Below are positions 8,698 to 21,847 of a stretch of 64,000 bases of DNA, piece by piece (the stretch's first letter is position 1; each line of letters begins with the position of its first letter). Source of the stretch: Pseudomonas fluorescens (GTDB lineage Bacteria; Pseudomonadota; Gammaproteobacteria; Pseudomonadales; Pseudomonadaceae). The notes under the pieces were generated by a model. That model was not told the origin of the DNA and searched no databases. It was given only the letters and a program-made list of their open reading frames with translations. The DNA lies in the NCBI RefSeq assembly GCF_001623525.1, contig NZ_CP015225.1:6460501-6524500 (forward strand), read 5' to 3'. The translations under genes were made by a program, and so were the position numbers.

Positions 8698-8961
8698 TCA
8701 GCCGTTGGAGCAGCCGTTGCCCATGACGCTGTAGCGCAGGATGTGGCGCTGGCCCTTGGAATCGTCGTATTCCATCTTCGCCGGGACCACTTCGCAGACG
8801 TTCGGGATTTCGCTCATGGAAATGACTTTGGCGATGTCCAGGTGGGTGGAGTAGGTGTACTCCTCAATGGCCGGTTTTTGCTGTGCAGCATCGGTCGGGA
8901 GCTCGTCTGCCATCGCGGTGGCGCAAAGGCTGCCGAGGACCAGAACCCATAAAGCTTTCAT
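8698..8961 (-). CDS. DUF2790 family small exported protein
   Basis: This 87-residue protein has a signal peptide (about residues 1-19, ending CATAMA) and the DUF2790 signature YTYSTHLDIAKVISMSEIPNVC with a terminal VMGNGCSNG. It has two Cys in the mature part that could form a disulfide. The family is small, largely confined to Pseudomonas and uncharacterised. The frame can start at a GTG three codons earlier, but the AAAGG element fits the ATG at 8961 better. It ends 31 bases before the repeat microprotein, so the two may share a transcript. Confidence 0.85.
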   Translation of the reverse strand: MKALWVLVLGSLCATAMADELPTDAAQQKPAIEEYTYSTHLDIAKVISMSEIPNVCEVVPAKMEYDDSKGQRHILRYSVMGNGCSNG

Positions 8962-9406
8962 CTGATTCACCTTTCTTGAGGTCGAGTGGGGTCACGCAAC
9001 CTTTTTGGGGTTGCGTGTGGAGCAAGTATTGGAAGTTGGATTAACGGCCTTCGTGGGGGCTGTGTTGCGTTAATCGTGTTTGCCGGTTGGCGAGATGAAT
9101 TTTAGGGAGTGGGGCGGGGCACAAAAAGACTCGGTTTTGATAAACACTGTTGGTTGATCTGGTAATAATCGCTGCAGGTGGGGGGATTGTCTGCTGTATC
9201 TATGTTGGATGGGCTACCGCCATCGCGAGCAAGCTCGGCTCCCACAGGCTCGGCTGCTGCACAGGGAAAAGCCTGGCGGGAGGGAGTTGCACGTTAGTAC
9301 CGACATTTTGTAGGGACTTGTTACTACCATCGTCGAATGGTTCTATAGGCCCGCCCCGGGCTACAACGGGATCATACAAAAACAACTATTCACCGAGGTA
9401 AGAAAG
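8962..9406. other. Divergent promoter region of the DUF2790 gene and acs
   Basis: This 445-base region contains no supported gene. It holds a short inverted repeat of a second type at about 9222-9246 (CGCGAGCAAGCTCGGCTCCC). The acs ribosome binding site GAGGTAAGAAAG lies at its right end. The distinct acs promoter could not be assigned. Confidence 0.5.
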
Positions 9407-11362
9407 ATGAGTGCGGCTTCTGTGTATCCCGTTCGCCCCGAGGTTGCGGCCAATACGCTGACTGACGAGGCGACCTACAAGGCCATGTACCAGCAGTCGG
9501 TGGTCAACCCGGACGGCTTCTGGCGCGAGCAGGCCAAGCGCCTCGATTGGATCAAGCCTTTCACCACGGTGAAGCAGACGTCCTTCGACGATCACCATGT
9601 CGATATCAAGTGGTTCGCCGACGGCACCCTGAACGTTTCCTACAACTGCCTCGACCGTCACCTGGCCGAGCGCGGCGATCAGGTGGCGATTATCTGGGAG
9701 GGCGATGACCCTGCCGAGAGCCGCAACATCACCTATCGCGAGCTGCATGAAGAAGTCTGCAAGTTCGCCAACGCCCTGCGCGGCCAGGACGTGCATCGCG
9801 GCGACGTGGTGACGATCTACATGCCGATGATCCCCGAGGCCGTGGTCGCCATGCTGGCTTGTGCCCGGATCGGAGCGATCCACTCGGTCGTTTTCGGCGG
9901 CTTCTCGCCGGAAGCACTGGCCGGTCGGATCATCGACTGCAAGTCCAAAGTGGTGATCACCGCCGACGAGGGCGTTCGCGCCGGCAAGAAGATCCCGCTC
10001 AAGGCCAACGTCGATGACGCGTTGACCAACCCGGAAACCAGCAGCATCCAGAAGGTCATCGTGTGCAAGCGCACCGCGGGCAATATCAAATGGAACCAGC
10101 ACCGTGACATCTGGTACGAAGACCTGATGAAGGTGGCCGGTACCGTTTGCGCGCCGAAGGAAATGGGCGCCGAAGAAGCGCTGTTCATCCTCTACACCTC
10201 CGGTTCCACTGGCAAACCCAAGGGCGTGCAGCACACCACGGCCGGCTACTTGCTGTACGCGGCGCTGACCCATGAGCGCGTGTTCGACTACAAGCCAGGC
10301 GACGTCTACTGGTGCACCGCCGACGTCGGCTGGGTCACCGGTCACAGCTATATCGTCTATGGCCCACTGGCCAACGGCGCGACCACACTGCTGTTCGAAG
10401 GCGTGCCGAACTACCCGGACATCACCCGAGTGGCCAAGGTTGTCGACAAGCACAAGGTCAACATCCTCTACACCGCGCCGACCGCCATCCGCGCGATGAT
10501 GGCCTCGGGCACTGCCGCCGTCGAAGGTGCTGACGGCAGCAGCCTGCGCCTGTTGGGTTCGGTCGGCGAGCCGATCAACCCGGAAGCCTGGGACTGGTAC
10601 TACAAGAATGTCGGCAAGGAGCGTTGCCCGATCGTCGACACCTGGTGGCAGACCGAAACCGGTGGCGTGCTGATCAGCCCACTGCCAGGCGCCACGGCGT
10701 TGAAGCCAGGTTCGGCCACGCGTCCGTTCTTCGGTGTGGTGCCGGCGTTGGTGGACAACCTCGGCAACCTGATCGAAGGCGCGGCCGAAGGCAACCTGGT
10801 GATCCTCGATTCGTGGCCAGGCCAGGCGCGTACGCTGTACGGCGACCATGACCGTTTTGTCGACACCTACTTCAAGACTTTCAGCGGCATGTATTTCACC
10901 GGCGACGGTGCGCGTCGCGACGAGGATGGCTACTACTGGATCACCGGTCGGGTGGATGACGTGCTCAACGTGTCCGGCCACCGCATGGGCACGGCCGAAA
11001 TCGAGAGCGCCATGGTCGCCCACCCGAAAGTCGCCGAAGCGGCGGTGGTCGGTGTGCCGCACGACATCAAGGGGCAGGGCATCTACGTCTATGTCACCCT
11101 CAATGCCGGCGAAGAAACCAGCGAGGCGCTGCGCCTGGAACTGAAGAACTGGGTGCGCAAGGAGATCGGTCCGATTGCTTCGCCGGATGTGATCCAGTGG
11201 GCGCCGGGGCTGCCAAAAACCCGCTCTGGCAAGATCATGCGCCGCATCCTGCGCAAGATCGCCACGGCGGAGTACGACGGGTTGGGTGATATCTCCACCC
11301 TGGCCGACCCGAGCGTGGTGGCGCATCTGATCGAGACGCACAAGACCATGAACGTTGCCTGA
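9407..11362 (+). CDS. acs: Acetyl-CoA synthetase
   Basis: The 651-residue enzyme activates acetate to acetyl-CoA through acetyl-AMP. The AMP-binding signature [12 protein letters not shown] is near residue 264, and the C-terminal [11 protein letters not shown] places the regulatory lysine at residue 609, the site acetylated by Pat-type acetyltransferases in the enteric enzyme. The length matches the family. The gene is monocistronic, with a good hairpin terminator after it, and it precedes the arginine transport operon as acsA does in P. aeruginosa. This makes it the acsA orthologue. Confidence 0.97.
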   Translation: MSAASVYPVRPEVAANTLTDEATYKAMYQQSVVNPDGFWREQAKRLDWIKPFTTVKQTSFDDHHVDIKWFADGTLNVSYNCLDRHLAERGDQVAIIWEGDDPAESRNITYRELHEEVCKFANALRGQDVHRGDVVTIYMPMIPEAVVAMLACARIGAIHSVVFGGFSPEALAGRIIDCKSKVVITADEGVRAGKKIPLKANVDDALTNPETSSIQKVIVCKRTAGNIKWNQHRDIWYEDLMKVAGTVCAPKEMGAEEALFILYTSGSTGKPKGVQHTTAGYLLYAALTHERVFDYKPGDVYWCTADVGWVTGHSYIVYGPLANGATTLLFEGVPNYPDITRVAKVVDKHKVNILYTAPTAIRAMMASGTAAVEGADGSSLRLLGSVGEPINPEAWDWYYKNVGKERCPIVDTWWQTETGGVLISPLPGATALKPGSATRPFFGVVPALVDNLGNLIEGAAEGNLVILDSWPGQARTLYGDHDRFVDTYFKTFSGMYFTGDGARRDEDGYYWITGRVDDVLNVSGHRMGTAEIESAMVAHPKVAEAAVVGVPHDIKGQGIYVYVTLNAGEETSEALRLELKNWVRKEIGPIASPDVIQWAPGLPKTRSGKIMRRILRKIATAEYDGLGDISTLADPSVVAHLIETHKTMNVA

Positions 11363-11383
11363 CGGCGGTTTGTGACCTCAAGC

Positions 11384-11417
11384 AGCCCCGCCTGGCATTT
11401 GCCTGGCGGGGCTTTTT
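11384..11417 (+). terminator. Rho-independent terminator of acs
   Basis: The stem AGCCCCGCC...GGCGGGGCT is followed by TTTTTT, 20 bases after the acs stop. Confidence 0.85.
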
Positions 11418-11474
11418 TGTGGGGCCTGTCTGATCCTGAATAAGGTTTACACCTATTTCACGGCTGGACGCTCT

Positions 11475-11606
11475 TGTGGCGAGGGAGCTTGCTCCCGCTC
11501 GGCTGCGCAGCAGTCGTAAACCGGCCCATGCGGTATGACCGAACGACCGCGGTGCCTGGCTTTGGGGCTGCTGCGCAGCCCAGCGGGAGCAAGCTCCCTC
11601 GCCACA
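11475..11606. repeat. REP doublet (inverted pair)
   Basis: Two REP units in inverted orientation, TGTGGCGAGGGAGCTTGCTC and its complement, enclose about 90 bases. This is a REPIN-like element between acs and aotJ. Confidence 0.85.
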
Positions 11607-11903
11607 GGGTTTTGTGTTTGGCCGACATGGTCTGCGAATAAATATCGATCTTCGTCGTCAGACGCTTCCGAGCGTTACCGGTGTTTCGAAATGTGTAACC
11701 AAAGGCGCCACAACGGGGCGATGTGAAACGCCAAGCCCCGATACAGGGCGCTTTCGGGCGTCTGCAAAAATAAGCCGACACGCTGTGCTTGCCGGATTAG
11801 AAGGGTTTGCGAATAATGGGCCCGCTATTTGCAGCATAGATCGGTTTCCCTTCTTTTGCTCTTGCATGAATTTGCGGGGCTGTCAATGCGCTTGAACAGC
11901 TTT
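11607..11903. other. Intergenic region upstream of aotJ
   Basis: I see no gene, RNA or repeat here between the REP doublet and the ArgR boxes. Confidence 0.4.
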
Positions 11904-11945
11904 CTCGGTGCTTCTGTAATTTGTTGTCGCATTGAAGAAATATCG
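11904..11945 (+). promoter_or_regulatory. Candidate tandem ArgR half-sites, aot promoter
   Basis: Two 21-base half-sites in direct repeat fit the Pseudomonas ArgR pattern TGTCGC-N8-AA-N5. The second is exact (TGTCGC at 11925, AA at 11939). The first is degenerate (CTCGGT at 11904, AA at 11918) but in perfect register. Confidence 0.55.
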
Positions 11946-12107
11946 GCTTCGGGCCTGTCGTTAGAATGCCGATCACTCGCTCGTCGTGGCTCGTGTTGAA
12001 TAAACCGTGAGCTTCCTAGGACGCAGCACCAAAGTTCGTTTCACTCATTCGCATATTGGGCTGTTGCTCACTCTGCCGTTTTTGCCCTTTACCGATGGAG
12101 TCCCAAG

Positions 12108-12881
12108 ATGAAGAAACTTGTGCTGCTTGGCGCCCTGGCACTGTCCGTGCTGTCCCTGCCAACCTTCGCTGATGAGAAGCCCCTGAAGATTGGTATTGAA
12201 GCGGCTTACCCTCCGTTCGCCTCGAAAGCTCCAGATGGCAGTATCGTCGGTTTCGACTACGACATCGGCAATGCGCTGTGCGAAGAGATGAAAGTCAAGT
12301 GCGTGTGGGTCGAGCAAGAGTTCGACGGTCTGATCCCGGCGCTCAAGGTCCGCAAGATCGACGCGATCCTGTCGTCCATGTCGATCACCGAAGATCGCAA
12401 GAAGTCGGTTGATTTCACCAACAAGTACTACAACACCCCGGCTCGTCTGGTGATGAAGGCCGGAACCCAGGTCAGCGATAACCTGGCCGAGCTCAAGGGC
12501 AAGAATATCGGCGTGCAGCGCGGTTCGATCCACGAGCGTTTCGCCCGTGAAGTCCTGGCCCCGCTGGGTGCCGAGATCAAGCCATACGGTTCGCAGAACG
12601 AGATCTACCTGGACGTGTCCGCTGGTCGTCTCGACGGCACTGTGGCAGACGCTACGCTGTTGGATGACGGCTTCCTCAAGACCGATGCCGGCAAGGGCTT
12701 CGCATTTGTAGGTCCAGCCTTCACCGATGAGAAATACTTCGGCGACGGCATCGGTATCGCGGTTCGCAAGGGCGATGCGCTGAAAGACAAGATCAATGGC
12801 GCGATCACCGCCATCCGCGAGAATGGCAAATACAAGCAAATCCAGGACAAATACTTCGCTTTCGACATCTACGGCAAGTAA
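12108..12881 (+). CDS. aotJ: Arginine/ornithine ABC transporter, periplasmic binding protein
   Basis: This 257-residue family-3 solute-binding protein (HisJ/ArgT type) has a Sec signal peptide ending FADE at about residue 22 and no lipobox, so it is a free periplasmic protein. The typical amino-acid-binding opening [28 protein letters not shown] is intact. It leads an operon with aotQ, aotM, aotP and argR in the P. aeruginosa order. Arginine and ornithine specificity is inferred from that synteny. A hairpin after the gene may lower expression of the downstream permease genes. Confidence 0.93.
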   Translation: MKKLVLLGALALSVLSLPTFADEKPLKIGIEAAYPPFASKAPDGSIVGFDYDIGNALCEEMKVKCVWVEQEFDGLIPALKVRKIDAILSSMSITEDRKKSVDFTNKYYNTPARLVMKAGTQVSDNLAELKGKNIGVQRGSIHERFAREVLAPLGAEIKPYGSQNEIYLDVSAGRLDGTVADATLLDDGFLKTDAGKGFAFVGPAFTDEKYFGDGIGIAVRKGDALKDKINGAITAIRENGKYKQIQDKYFAFDIYGK

Positions 12882-12902
12882 CGACGTCCCGCCACTCGTG
12901 CG

Positions 12903-12946
12903 AAATGGCGCAAGCAACAGGATCTCTGCGGTTTGCGCCATTTTTT
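12903..12946 (+). terminator. Intra-operon hairpin (attenuator) after aotJ
   Basis: The stem AAATGGCGCAA...TTGCGCCATTT followed by a T run sits between aotJ and aotQ. It could partly terminate transcription or protect the aotJ mRNA, giving excess binding protein. Confidence 0.7.
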
Positions 12947-12971
12947 CATCCCACTTTCGAGGACCTGAATC

Positions 12972-13661
12972 ATGTTGAAAGGCTACGGGGCTGTCATCCT
13001 CGATGGCGCATGGTTGACGCTTGAGCTCGCCTTGTCGTCCATGGCCCTGGCCATCGTCCTGGGGTTGATCGGCGTTGCGTTGCGCCTCTCTCCGGTGCGC
13101 TGGCTGGCGTGGCTGGGCGACCTGTATGCCACGGTCATTCGCGGTATTCCCGATCTGGTGCTGATCCTGCTGATTTTCTACGGTGGCCAGGACTTGCTCA
13201 ACCGCGTGGCGCCGATGCTCGGCTACGACGATTACATCGACCTGAACCCGCTGGCGGCCGGTATCGGCACTCTGGGGTTCATCTTCGGTGCCTACCTGTC
13301 GGAAACCTTCCGCGGTGCCTTCATGGCGATCCCCAAGGGGCAGGCCGAGGCGGGCATGGCGTACGGCATGAACGGGTTCCAGGTGTTTTTCCGGGTGCTG
13401 GTGCCGCAGATGATTCGCCTGGCGATCCCGGGCTTCACCAACAACTGGCTGGTGCTGACCAAGGCCACCGCGCTGATTTCCGTGGTGGGCCTGCAAGACA
13501 TGATGTTCAAGGCCAAGCAGGCGGCAGATGCCACGCGCGAGCCTTTCACCTTCTTCCTCGCAGTGGCGGCGATGTACCTGGTGATCACCAGTGTCTCGTT
13601 ACTGGCATTGCGTCACCTTGAGAAGCGCTACTCGGTAGGCGTAAGGGCGGCTGATCTATGA
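12972..13661 (+). CDS. aotQ: Arginine/ornithine ABC transporter permease AotQ
   Basis: This 229-residue HisQ/GlnP-type permease has about five membrane helices and the EAA-loop region (GQAEAGMAYGMNGFQVFFRVLVPQMIRLAIPGF), which contacts the ATPase. It follows aotJ and overlaps aotM by four bases, which suggests translational coupling. It should form the membrane channel with AotM. Confidence 0.92.
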   Translation: MLKGYGAVILDGAWLTLELALSSMALAIVLGLIGVALRLSPVRWLAWLGDLYATVIRGIPDLVLILLIFYGGQDLLNRVAPMLGYDDYIDLNPLAAGIGTLGFIFGAYLSETFRGAFMAIPKGQAEAGMAYGMNGFQVFFRVLVPQMIRLAIPGFTNNWLVLTKATALISVVGLQDMMFKAKQAADATREPFTFFLAVAAMYLVITSVSLLALRHLEKRYSVGVRAADL

Positions 13662-14356
13662 TCTTCGACTACAACGTCATCTATGAAGCCTTGCCGCTGT
13701 ATTTCAGTGGCTTGTTGACCACTCTGAAGTTGCTGGCCCTGTCGCTGTTCTTCGGCCTGCTGGCGGCGTTGCCCCTGGGGCTGATGCGTGTGTCCAAGCA
13801 GCCGATCGTCAACATGACGGCCTGGCTCTACACCTACGTGATCCGCGGCACGCCGATGCTGGTGCAACTGTTCCTGATCTACTACGGGCTGGCGCAGTTC
13901 GCGATCGTTCGCGAAAGCTTCCTCTGGCCGTGGCTGTCCAGTGCGACCTTCTGTGCGTGCCTGGCGTTCGCCATCAACACCAGCGCCTACACCGCCGAAA
14001 TCATCGCCGGCAGCCTGCGGGCCACGTCCAATGGTGAGATCGAAGCGGCCAAGGCCATGGGCATGTCGCGCTACAAGCTGTATCGCCGGATCCTGCTGCC
14101 ATCGGCCTTGCGTCGGGCGCTGCCGCAATACAGTAACGAAGTGATCATGATGTTGCAGACCACCAGCCTGGCCTCCATCGTGACCCTGATCGACATCACC
14201 GGCGCCGCGCGTACGGTGAATGCGCAGTACTACTTGCCGTTCGAAGCCTACATCACGGCCGGCGTTTTCTACCTGTGCCTGACTTTTATCCTGGTGCGCC
14301 TGTTCAAGCTGGCCGAGCGCCGCTGGCTGGGTTACCTGGCCCCGCGCAAGCACTGA
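13658..14356 (+). CDS. aotM: Arginine/ornithine ABC transporter permease AotM
   Basis: This 232-residue HisM-type inner-membrane permease carries the EAA motif (GEIEAAKAMGMSRYKLYRRILLPSALRRALPQY) near residues 127-160. Its ATG overlaps the aotQ stop. It partners AotQ and the ATPase AotP. Confidence 0.92.
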   Translation: MIFDYNVIYEALPLYFSGLLTTLKLLALSLFFGLLAALPLGLMRVSKQPIVNMTAWLYTYVIRGTPMLVQLFLIYYGLAQFAIVRESFLWPWLSSATFCACLAFAINTSAYTAEIIAGSLRATSNGEIEAAKAMGMSRYKLYRRILLPSALRRALPQYSNEVIMMLQTTSLASIVTLIDITGAARTVNAQYYLPFEAYITAGVFYLCLTFILVRLFKLAERRWLGYLAPRKH

Positions 14357-14412
14357 TAACGCATCGATCCGATCGACTGCTCAACGACTGACGTTTTGTG
14401 AGAACCGACCGC

Positions 14413-15177
14413 ATGTACAAGCTTGAAGTCCAAGACCTGCATAAACGCTATGGCAGTCACGAAGTGCTCAAGGGCGTGTCCCTGAAAGCCGCCGCTGGCG
14501 ATGTGATCAGCATCATCGGCTCCAGTGGCTCCGGCAAGAGTACCTTCCTGCGTTGCATCAACCTGCTCGAGCAACCCCATGCTGGCAAGATCCTGCTCAA
14601 CAACGAAGAGTTGAAGCTGGTCGCCGGCAAGGACGGCGCGTTGAAGGCCGCAGACCCCAAGCAACTGCAGCGCATGCGTTCGCGGCTGTCGATGGTGTTC
14701 CAGCATTTCAACCTGTGGTCCCACATGACCGCGTTGGAAAACATCATGGAAGCGCCGGTGCATGTGCTGGGCGTGACCAAGGCTCAAGCGCGGGAGAAAG
14801 CCGAGCACTACCTGAACAAGGTCGGCGTGGCCCATCGCAAGGATGCCTACCCGGGCCACATGTCCGGCGGCGAGCAGCAGCGTGTGGCGATCGCCCGTGC
14901 GCTGGCGATGGAGCCGGAGGTGATGCTGTTCGACGAGCCGACCTCGGCCCTCGACCCGGAACTGGTAGGCGATGTGCTCAAGGTGATGCAGGGCCTGGCC
15001 CTGGAAGGCCGGACGATGGTGGTGGTGACCCACGAAATGGGCTTTGCCCGTGAAGTGTCGAACCAACTGGTGTTCTTGCACAAAGGTATCGTCGAAGAAA
15101 GCGGCAACCCGCGCGAAGTGCTGGTCAATCCGCAATCCGAGCGCTTGCAACAATTTCTTTCGGGCAGCCTCAAGTAA
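14413..15177 (+). CDS. aotP: Arginine/ornithine ABC transporter ATPase AotP
   Basis: This 254-residue HisP-type ATPase has Walker A GSSGSGKS, the signature MSGGEQQRVAIARA, Walker B VMLFDEPTSALDPE and the switch His in VVVTHEMG. The ATG at 14413 is preferred over a GTG five codons upstream because it gives the family's usual start (MYKLEVQDLHKRYG). It lies 56 bases after aotM and energises uptake at the cytoplasmic face. argR follows after about 113 bases. Confidence 0.93.
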   Translation: MYKLEVQDLHKRYGSHEVLKGVSLKAAAGDVISIIGSSGSGKSTFLRCINLLEQPHAGKILLNNEELKLVAGKDGALKAADPKQLQRMRSRLSMVFQHFNLWSHMTALENIMEAPVHVLGVTKAQAREKAEHYLNKVGVAHRKDAYPGHMSGGEQQRVAIARALAMEPEVMLFDEPTSALDPELVGDVLKVMQGLALEGRTMVVVTHEMGFAREVSNQLVFLHKGIVEESGNPREVLVNPQSERLQQFLSGSLK

Positions 15178-15290
15178 TCGCTCCCGTTACGCACCTGATT
15201 TGGGTCATGCTGCGCACCGCGCGCCAGATGGTCTAATTTGGTTGCAGCCGCTTTTGGCTTTAACACTGTTTTCGCTTCGGATCGCCCGCC

Positions 15291-16271
15291 ATGACTGCCC
15301 ATCGAATAGGTTTCCTGATTTGGCCCAGCACTAAAGCCTTGACGCTGGCGCTGGCCGAGGAGGCCTTGCGTGTTGCTCAGCGGGTGCATCCGGATGTGGT
15401 CTATGAACTGTCGTTCTTGCAGGCCGAACCACCGATCGACGGTGCCTGGCAACTGCCGGGCGAGCCCTGGGCTGGCAAGCTCGAAGGCTTGCAGAAGCTT
15501 TTCCTGCTGGCCGATGAGCCGCCGGCTGCGCTGGCCTCATCCCTGAGCAGCGCCCTCAAGCAACTGGTGCGTGCCGGTTGTGTGATTGGTGGTTTGTCTG
15601 CCGGTGTCTATCCCCTGGCCCAACTGGGTTTGCTCGACGGTTACCGTGCCGCCGTGCATTGGCGCTGGCAGGACGATTTCTCCGAGCGCTTCCCCAAGGT
15701 CATCGCCACTAGCCATCTGTTTGACTGGGATCGCGATCGCCTGAGCGCTTGCGGCGGCATGTCGGTGCTTGACCTGTTGCTGGCGGTGCTGGCTCGCGAT
15801 CACGGCGCGGAACTGGCCGGTGCGGTGTCGGAAGAGTTGGTGGTCGAGCGCATTCGCGAGGGCGGCGAGCGTCAGCGCATCCCGTTGCAGAACCGTCTTG
15901 GCTCCAGCCATCCAAAGCTCACCCAGGCAGTGCTGTTGATGGAAGCCAACATCGAAGAGCCGCTGACTACCGACGAGATCGCCCAGCATGTCTGTGTATC
16001 CCGTCGACAGTTGGAGCGGATCTTCAAGCAATACCTCAATCGCGTGCCCAGCCAGTATTACCTGGAATTGCGCCTGAACAAGGCCCGGCAGATGCTGATG
16101 CAGACCAGCAAATCCATCATCCAGATCGGCCTGTCCTGCGGCTTCTCCTCGGGGCCGCACTTCTCCAGCGCCTACCGCAACTTCTTCGGCGCCACACCGC
16201 GGGAAGACCGCAATCAGCGCCGCAGCAGCAGCCCGTTCGAACTGTCGTCGGTGCCGTCCGAGCGGGGCTAG
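15291..16271 (+). CDS. argR: Arginine-responsive regulator ArgR (AraC family)
   Basis: The 326-residue protein has a GATase1-like N-terminal domain (about residues 5-190, as in GlxA-type AraC proteins) and a C-terminal AraC helix-turn-helix (DEIAQHVCVSRRQLERIFKQYL; IQIGLSCGFSSGPHFSSAYRNFFGATP). It is unrelated to enterobacterial ArgR. In P. aeruginosa the orthologue activates aot and aru and represses biosynthesis in response to arginine. Its place at the end of aotJQMP and candidate TGTCGC-type sites before aotJ and aruC support the same role here. Confidence 0.92.
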   Translation: MTAHRIGFLIWPSTKALTLALAEEALRVAQRVHPDVVYELSFLQAEPPIDGAWQLPGEPWAGKLEGLQKLFLLADEPPAALASSLSSALKQLVRAGCVIGGLSAGVYPLAQLGLLDGYRAAVHWRWQDDFSERFPKVIATSHLFDWDRDRLSACGGMSVLDLLLAVLARDHGAELAGAVSEELVVERIREGGERQRIPLQNRLGSSHPKLTQAVLLMEANIEEPLTTDEIAQHVCVSRRQLERIFKQYLNRVPSQYYLELRLNKARQMLMQTSKSIIQIGLSCGFSSGPHFSSAYRNFFGATPREDRNQRRSSSPFELSSVPSERG

Positions 16272-16305
16272 GGCTGGCGCGGTTCCTGTGGTAAGGCAAC
16301 TTACC

Positions 16306-16434
16306 CGTGGCGAGGGAGCTTGCTCCCGCTGGGCCGCGAAGCGGACCCAAACGGCAAAACCGGTGCTTCAGATTGATCGGGGGCTTTTCTGGGGGACGCT
16401 GCGCGCCCCAGCGGGAGCAAGCTCCCTCGCCACA
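16306..16434. repeat. REP doublet (inverted pair)
   Basis: An inverted pair of the main REP family, between argR and aruC. Confidence 0.85.
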
Positions 16435-16536
16435 GATAACGCCTCTCAAGCTCCAGTTGTGGCTGGCCAGGGAAATATGGATGCAGGTGCCTCAAATCCC
16501 TTGGCAACGTTTAAACTGCGCCTTTGCGACGCTATT

Positions 16537-16557
16537 TGTCGCATTGCCGTAAACCCG
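16537..16557 (+). promoter_or_regulatory. Candidate ArgR half-site, aru promoter (distal)
   Basis: TGTCGC-N8-AA is matched exactly, with TGTCGC at 16537 and AA at 16551. No clear partner half-site adjoins it. Confidence 0.45.
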
Positions 16558-16566
16558 CGAAAAACG

Positions 16567-17902
<1,336 letters not shown>

Positions 17903-17917
17903 GGTTGAGTCGGACCC

Positions 17918-18023
17918 CTTGTGGGGGCGAGCTTGCTCCGGGCGGCGATCCGACGATGGCGTCGGATCAGCCAGCATCGATGTTGACTGGCACACTGCTA
18001 TCGCGAGCAAGCTTGCTCCCACA
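17918..18023. repeat. Short inverted repeat pair (second REP-like type)
   Basis: Two copies of a GTGGGAGC/GCTTGCTCCCAC-type unit in inverted orientation flank a smaller palindrome (ATCCGACG...CGTCGGAT) in the aruC-aruF gap. Confidence 0.65.
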
Positions 18024-18151
18024 GGAGTCTTGCAGCGGCTGAAAAATCGAAGACCGCCGCAGATGCAATGCGGACCCGCGTGTTCGTTTAGTTTTTTCTG
18101 TGTATCGACCCTGATGGTCGAACCGTTTATTTCAAGTTAAGGAGTGACACC

Positions 18152-19171
18152 ATGCTGGTGATACGCCCCGCGCAAATGGCTGATCTGGGCGAGGTACAGC
18201 GTCTGGCTGCGGACAGTCCGATCGGTGTCACTTCCTTGCCGGATGACGTGGAACGCCTGAGCGACAAGATCGCCGCAAGCGAAGCCTCGTTTGCCGCCGA
18301 AGTCAGCTTCAACGGTGAAGAGAGCTATTTCTTCGTCCTTGAAGACACCACGACCGGCAAGCTGGTGGGCTGTTCGGCCATCGTCGCTTCGGCCGGTTAT
18401 TCCGAACCGTTCTACAGCTTTCGCAACGAGACTTTCGTTCACGCCTCCCGTGAGCTGAAGATCCACAACAAGATCCACGTGCTCTCCCAATGCCACGACC
18501 TGACTGGCAACAGCCTGCTGACCAGTTTCTACGTGGTGCCGGAGCTGGTGGGTTCGCCATGGTCGGAACTCAATTCCCGCGGGCGCCTGCTGTTCGTCGC
18601 CAGCCACCCGGAACGGTTTGCCGATTCGGTGGTGACCGAGATCGTCGGCTACAGCGATGAGAATGGCGACTCGCCATTCTGGGACGCCATCGGTCGCAAC
18701 TTCTTCGACCTCAACTACGCCGCCGCCGAGCGCTTGTGCGGGTTGAAAAGCCGTACCTTCCTCGCCGAATTGATGCCGCACTACCCGATCTACGTACCGC
18801 TGTTGCCGGACGCCGCCCAGGAAGCCATGGGCCAGGTCCATCCGCGGGCGCAGATCACCTTCGACATCCTGATGCGCGAGGGTTTCGAGACCGATCACTA
18901 CATTGACATCTTCGACGGTGGCCCGACCCTGCACGCTCGTGTCTCGGGCATCCGCTCGATTGCCCAGAGCCGCGTGGTGCCGGTCAAGATCGGTGAACCG
19001 GTCAAGGGTGCCGGCCGCCAGTACCTGGTGGCCAATGCCCAGTTGCAGGATTACCGCGCCGTGCTGCTCGAGCTCGATTACGCGCCGGGCAAACCTGTGA
19101 CGCTGGACATGGAAGCGGCCGAAGCCTTGGGCGTCGGCGAAGGCGCCAGCGTGCGCCTGGTAGCCGTATAA
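18152..19171 (+). CDS. aruF: Arginine N-succinyltransferase, alpha subunit
   Basis: This 339-residue AstA-family protein is the AruAI subunit of the heteromeric arginine/ornithine N2-succinyltransferase, the first AST step (arginine + succinyl-CoA). It opens MLVIRPAQMADLGEV and contains the family blocks LSQCHDLTGNSLLTSFYV and MGQVHPRAQITFDILMREGF. A GGAG ribosome binding site fits the ATG at 18152. Its paralogue aruG follows 54 bases later. Confidence 0.94.
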   Translation: MLVIRPAQMADLGEVQRLAADSPIGVTSLPDDVERLSDKIAASEASFAAEVSFNGEESYFFVLEDTTTGKLVGCSAIVASAGYSEPFYSFRNETFVHASRELKIHNKIHVLSQCHDLTGNSLLTSFYVVPELVGSPWSELNSRGRLLFVASHPERFADSVVTEIVGYSDENGDSPFWDAIGRNFFDLNYAAAERLCGLKSRTFLAELMPHYPIYVPLLPDAAQEAMGQVHPRAQITFDILMREGFETDHYIDIFDGGPTLHARVSGIRSIAQSRVVPVKIGEPVKGAGRQYLVANAQLQDYRAVLLELDYAPGKPVTLDMEAAEALGVGEGASVRLVAV

Positions 19172-19225
19172 CGCTTTACAGCTGAGTTTCGCGGGTGGCG
19201 TGAGCGACCCGTTTGAGGAGATAGC

Positions 19226-21717
<2,492 letters not shown>

Positions 21718-21722
21718 CCCTT

Positions 21723-21790
21723 TTCGCGAGCAGGCTCGCTCCCACAGGAATTGCGCAAGACCCTGTGGGAGTGAGCCTGCTCGCGATAGC
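21723..21790. repeat. Short inverted repeat (second REP-like type)
   Basis: CGCGAGCAGGCTCGCTCCCACAG and its near-perfect complement form a long hairpin in the aruD-aruB gap. It may also act as an intra-operon stem-loop. Confidence 0.7.
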
Positions 21791-21847
21791 CGCGCCGCGG
21801 TTGTTACTTGATGCCTATAAAAAACAGATTCTCGTGGAGCCTCGCTG

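Noticed and set aside
9386..11341. 651-codon open frame antisense to acs
   Set aside because: The reverse-strand frame is an artefact of the third-position GC of acs.
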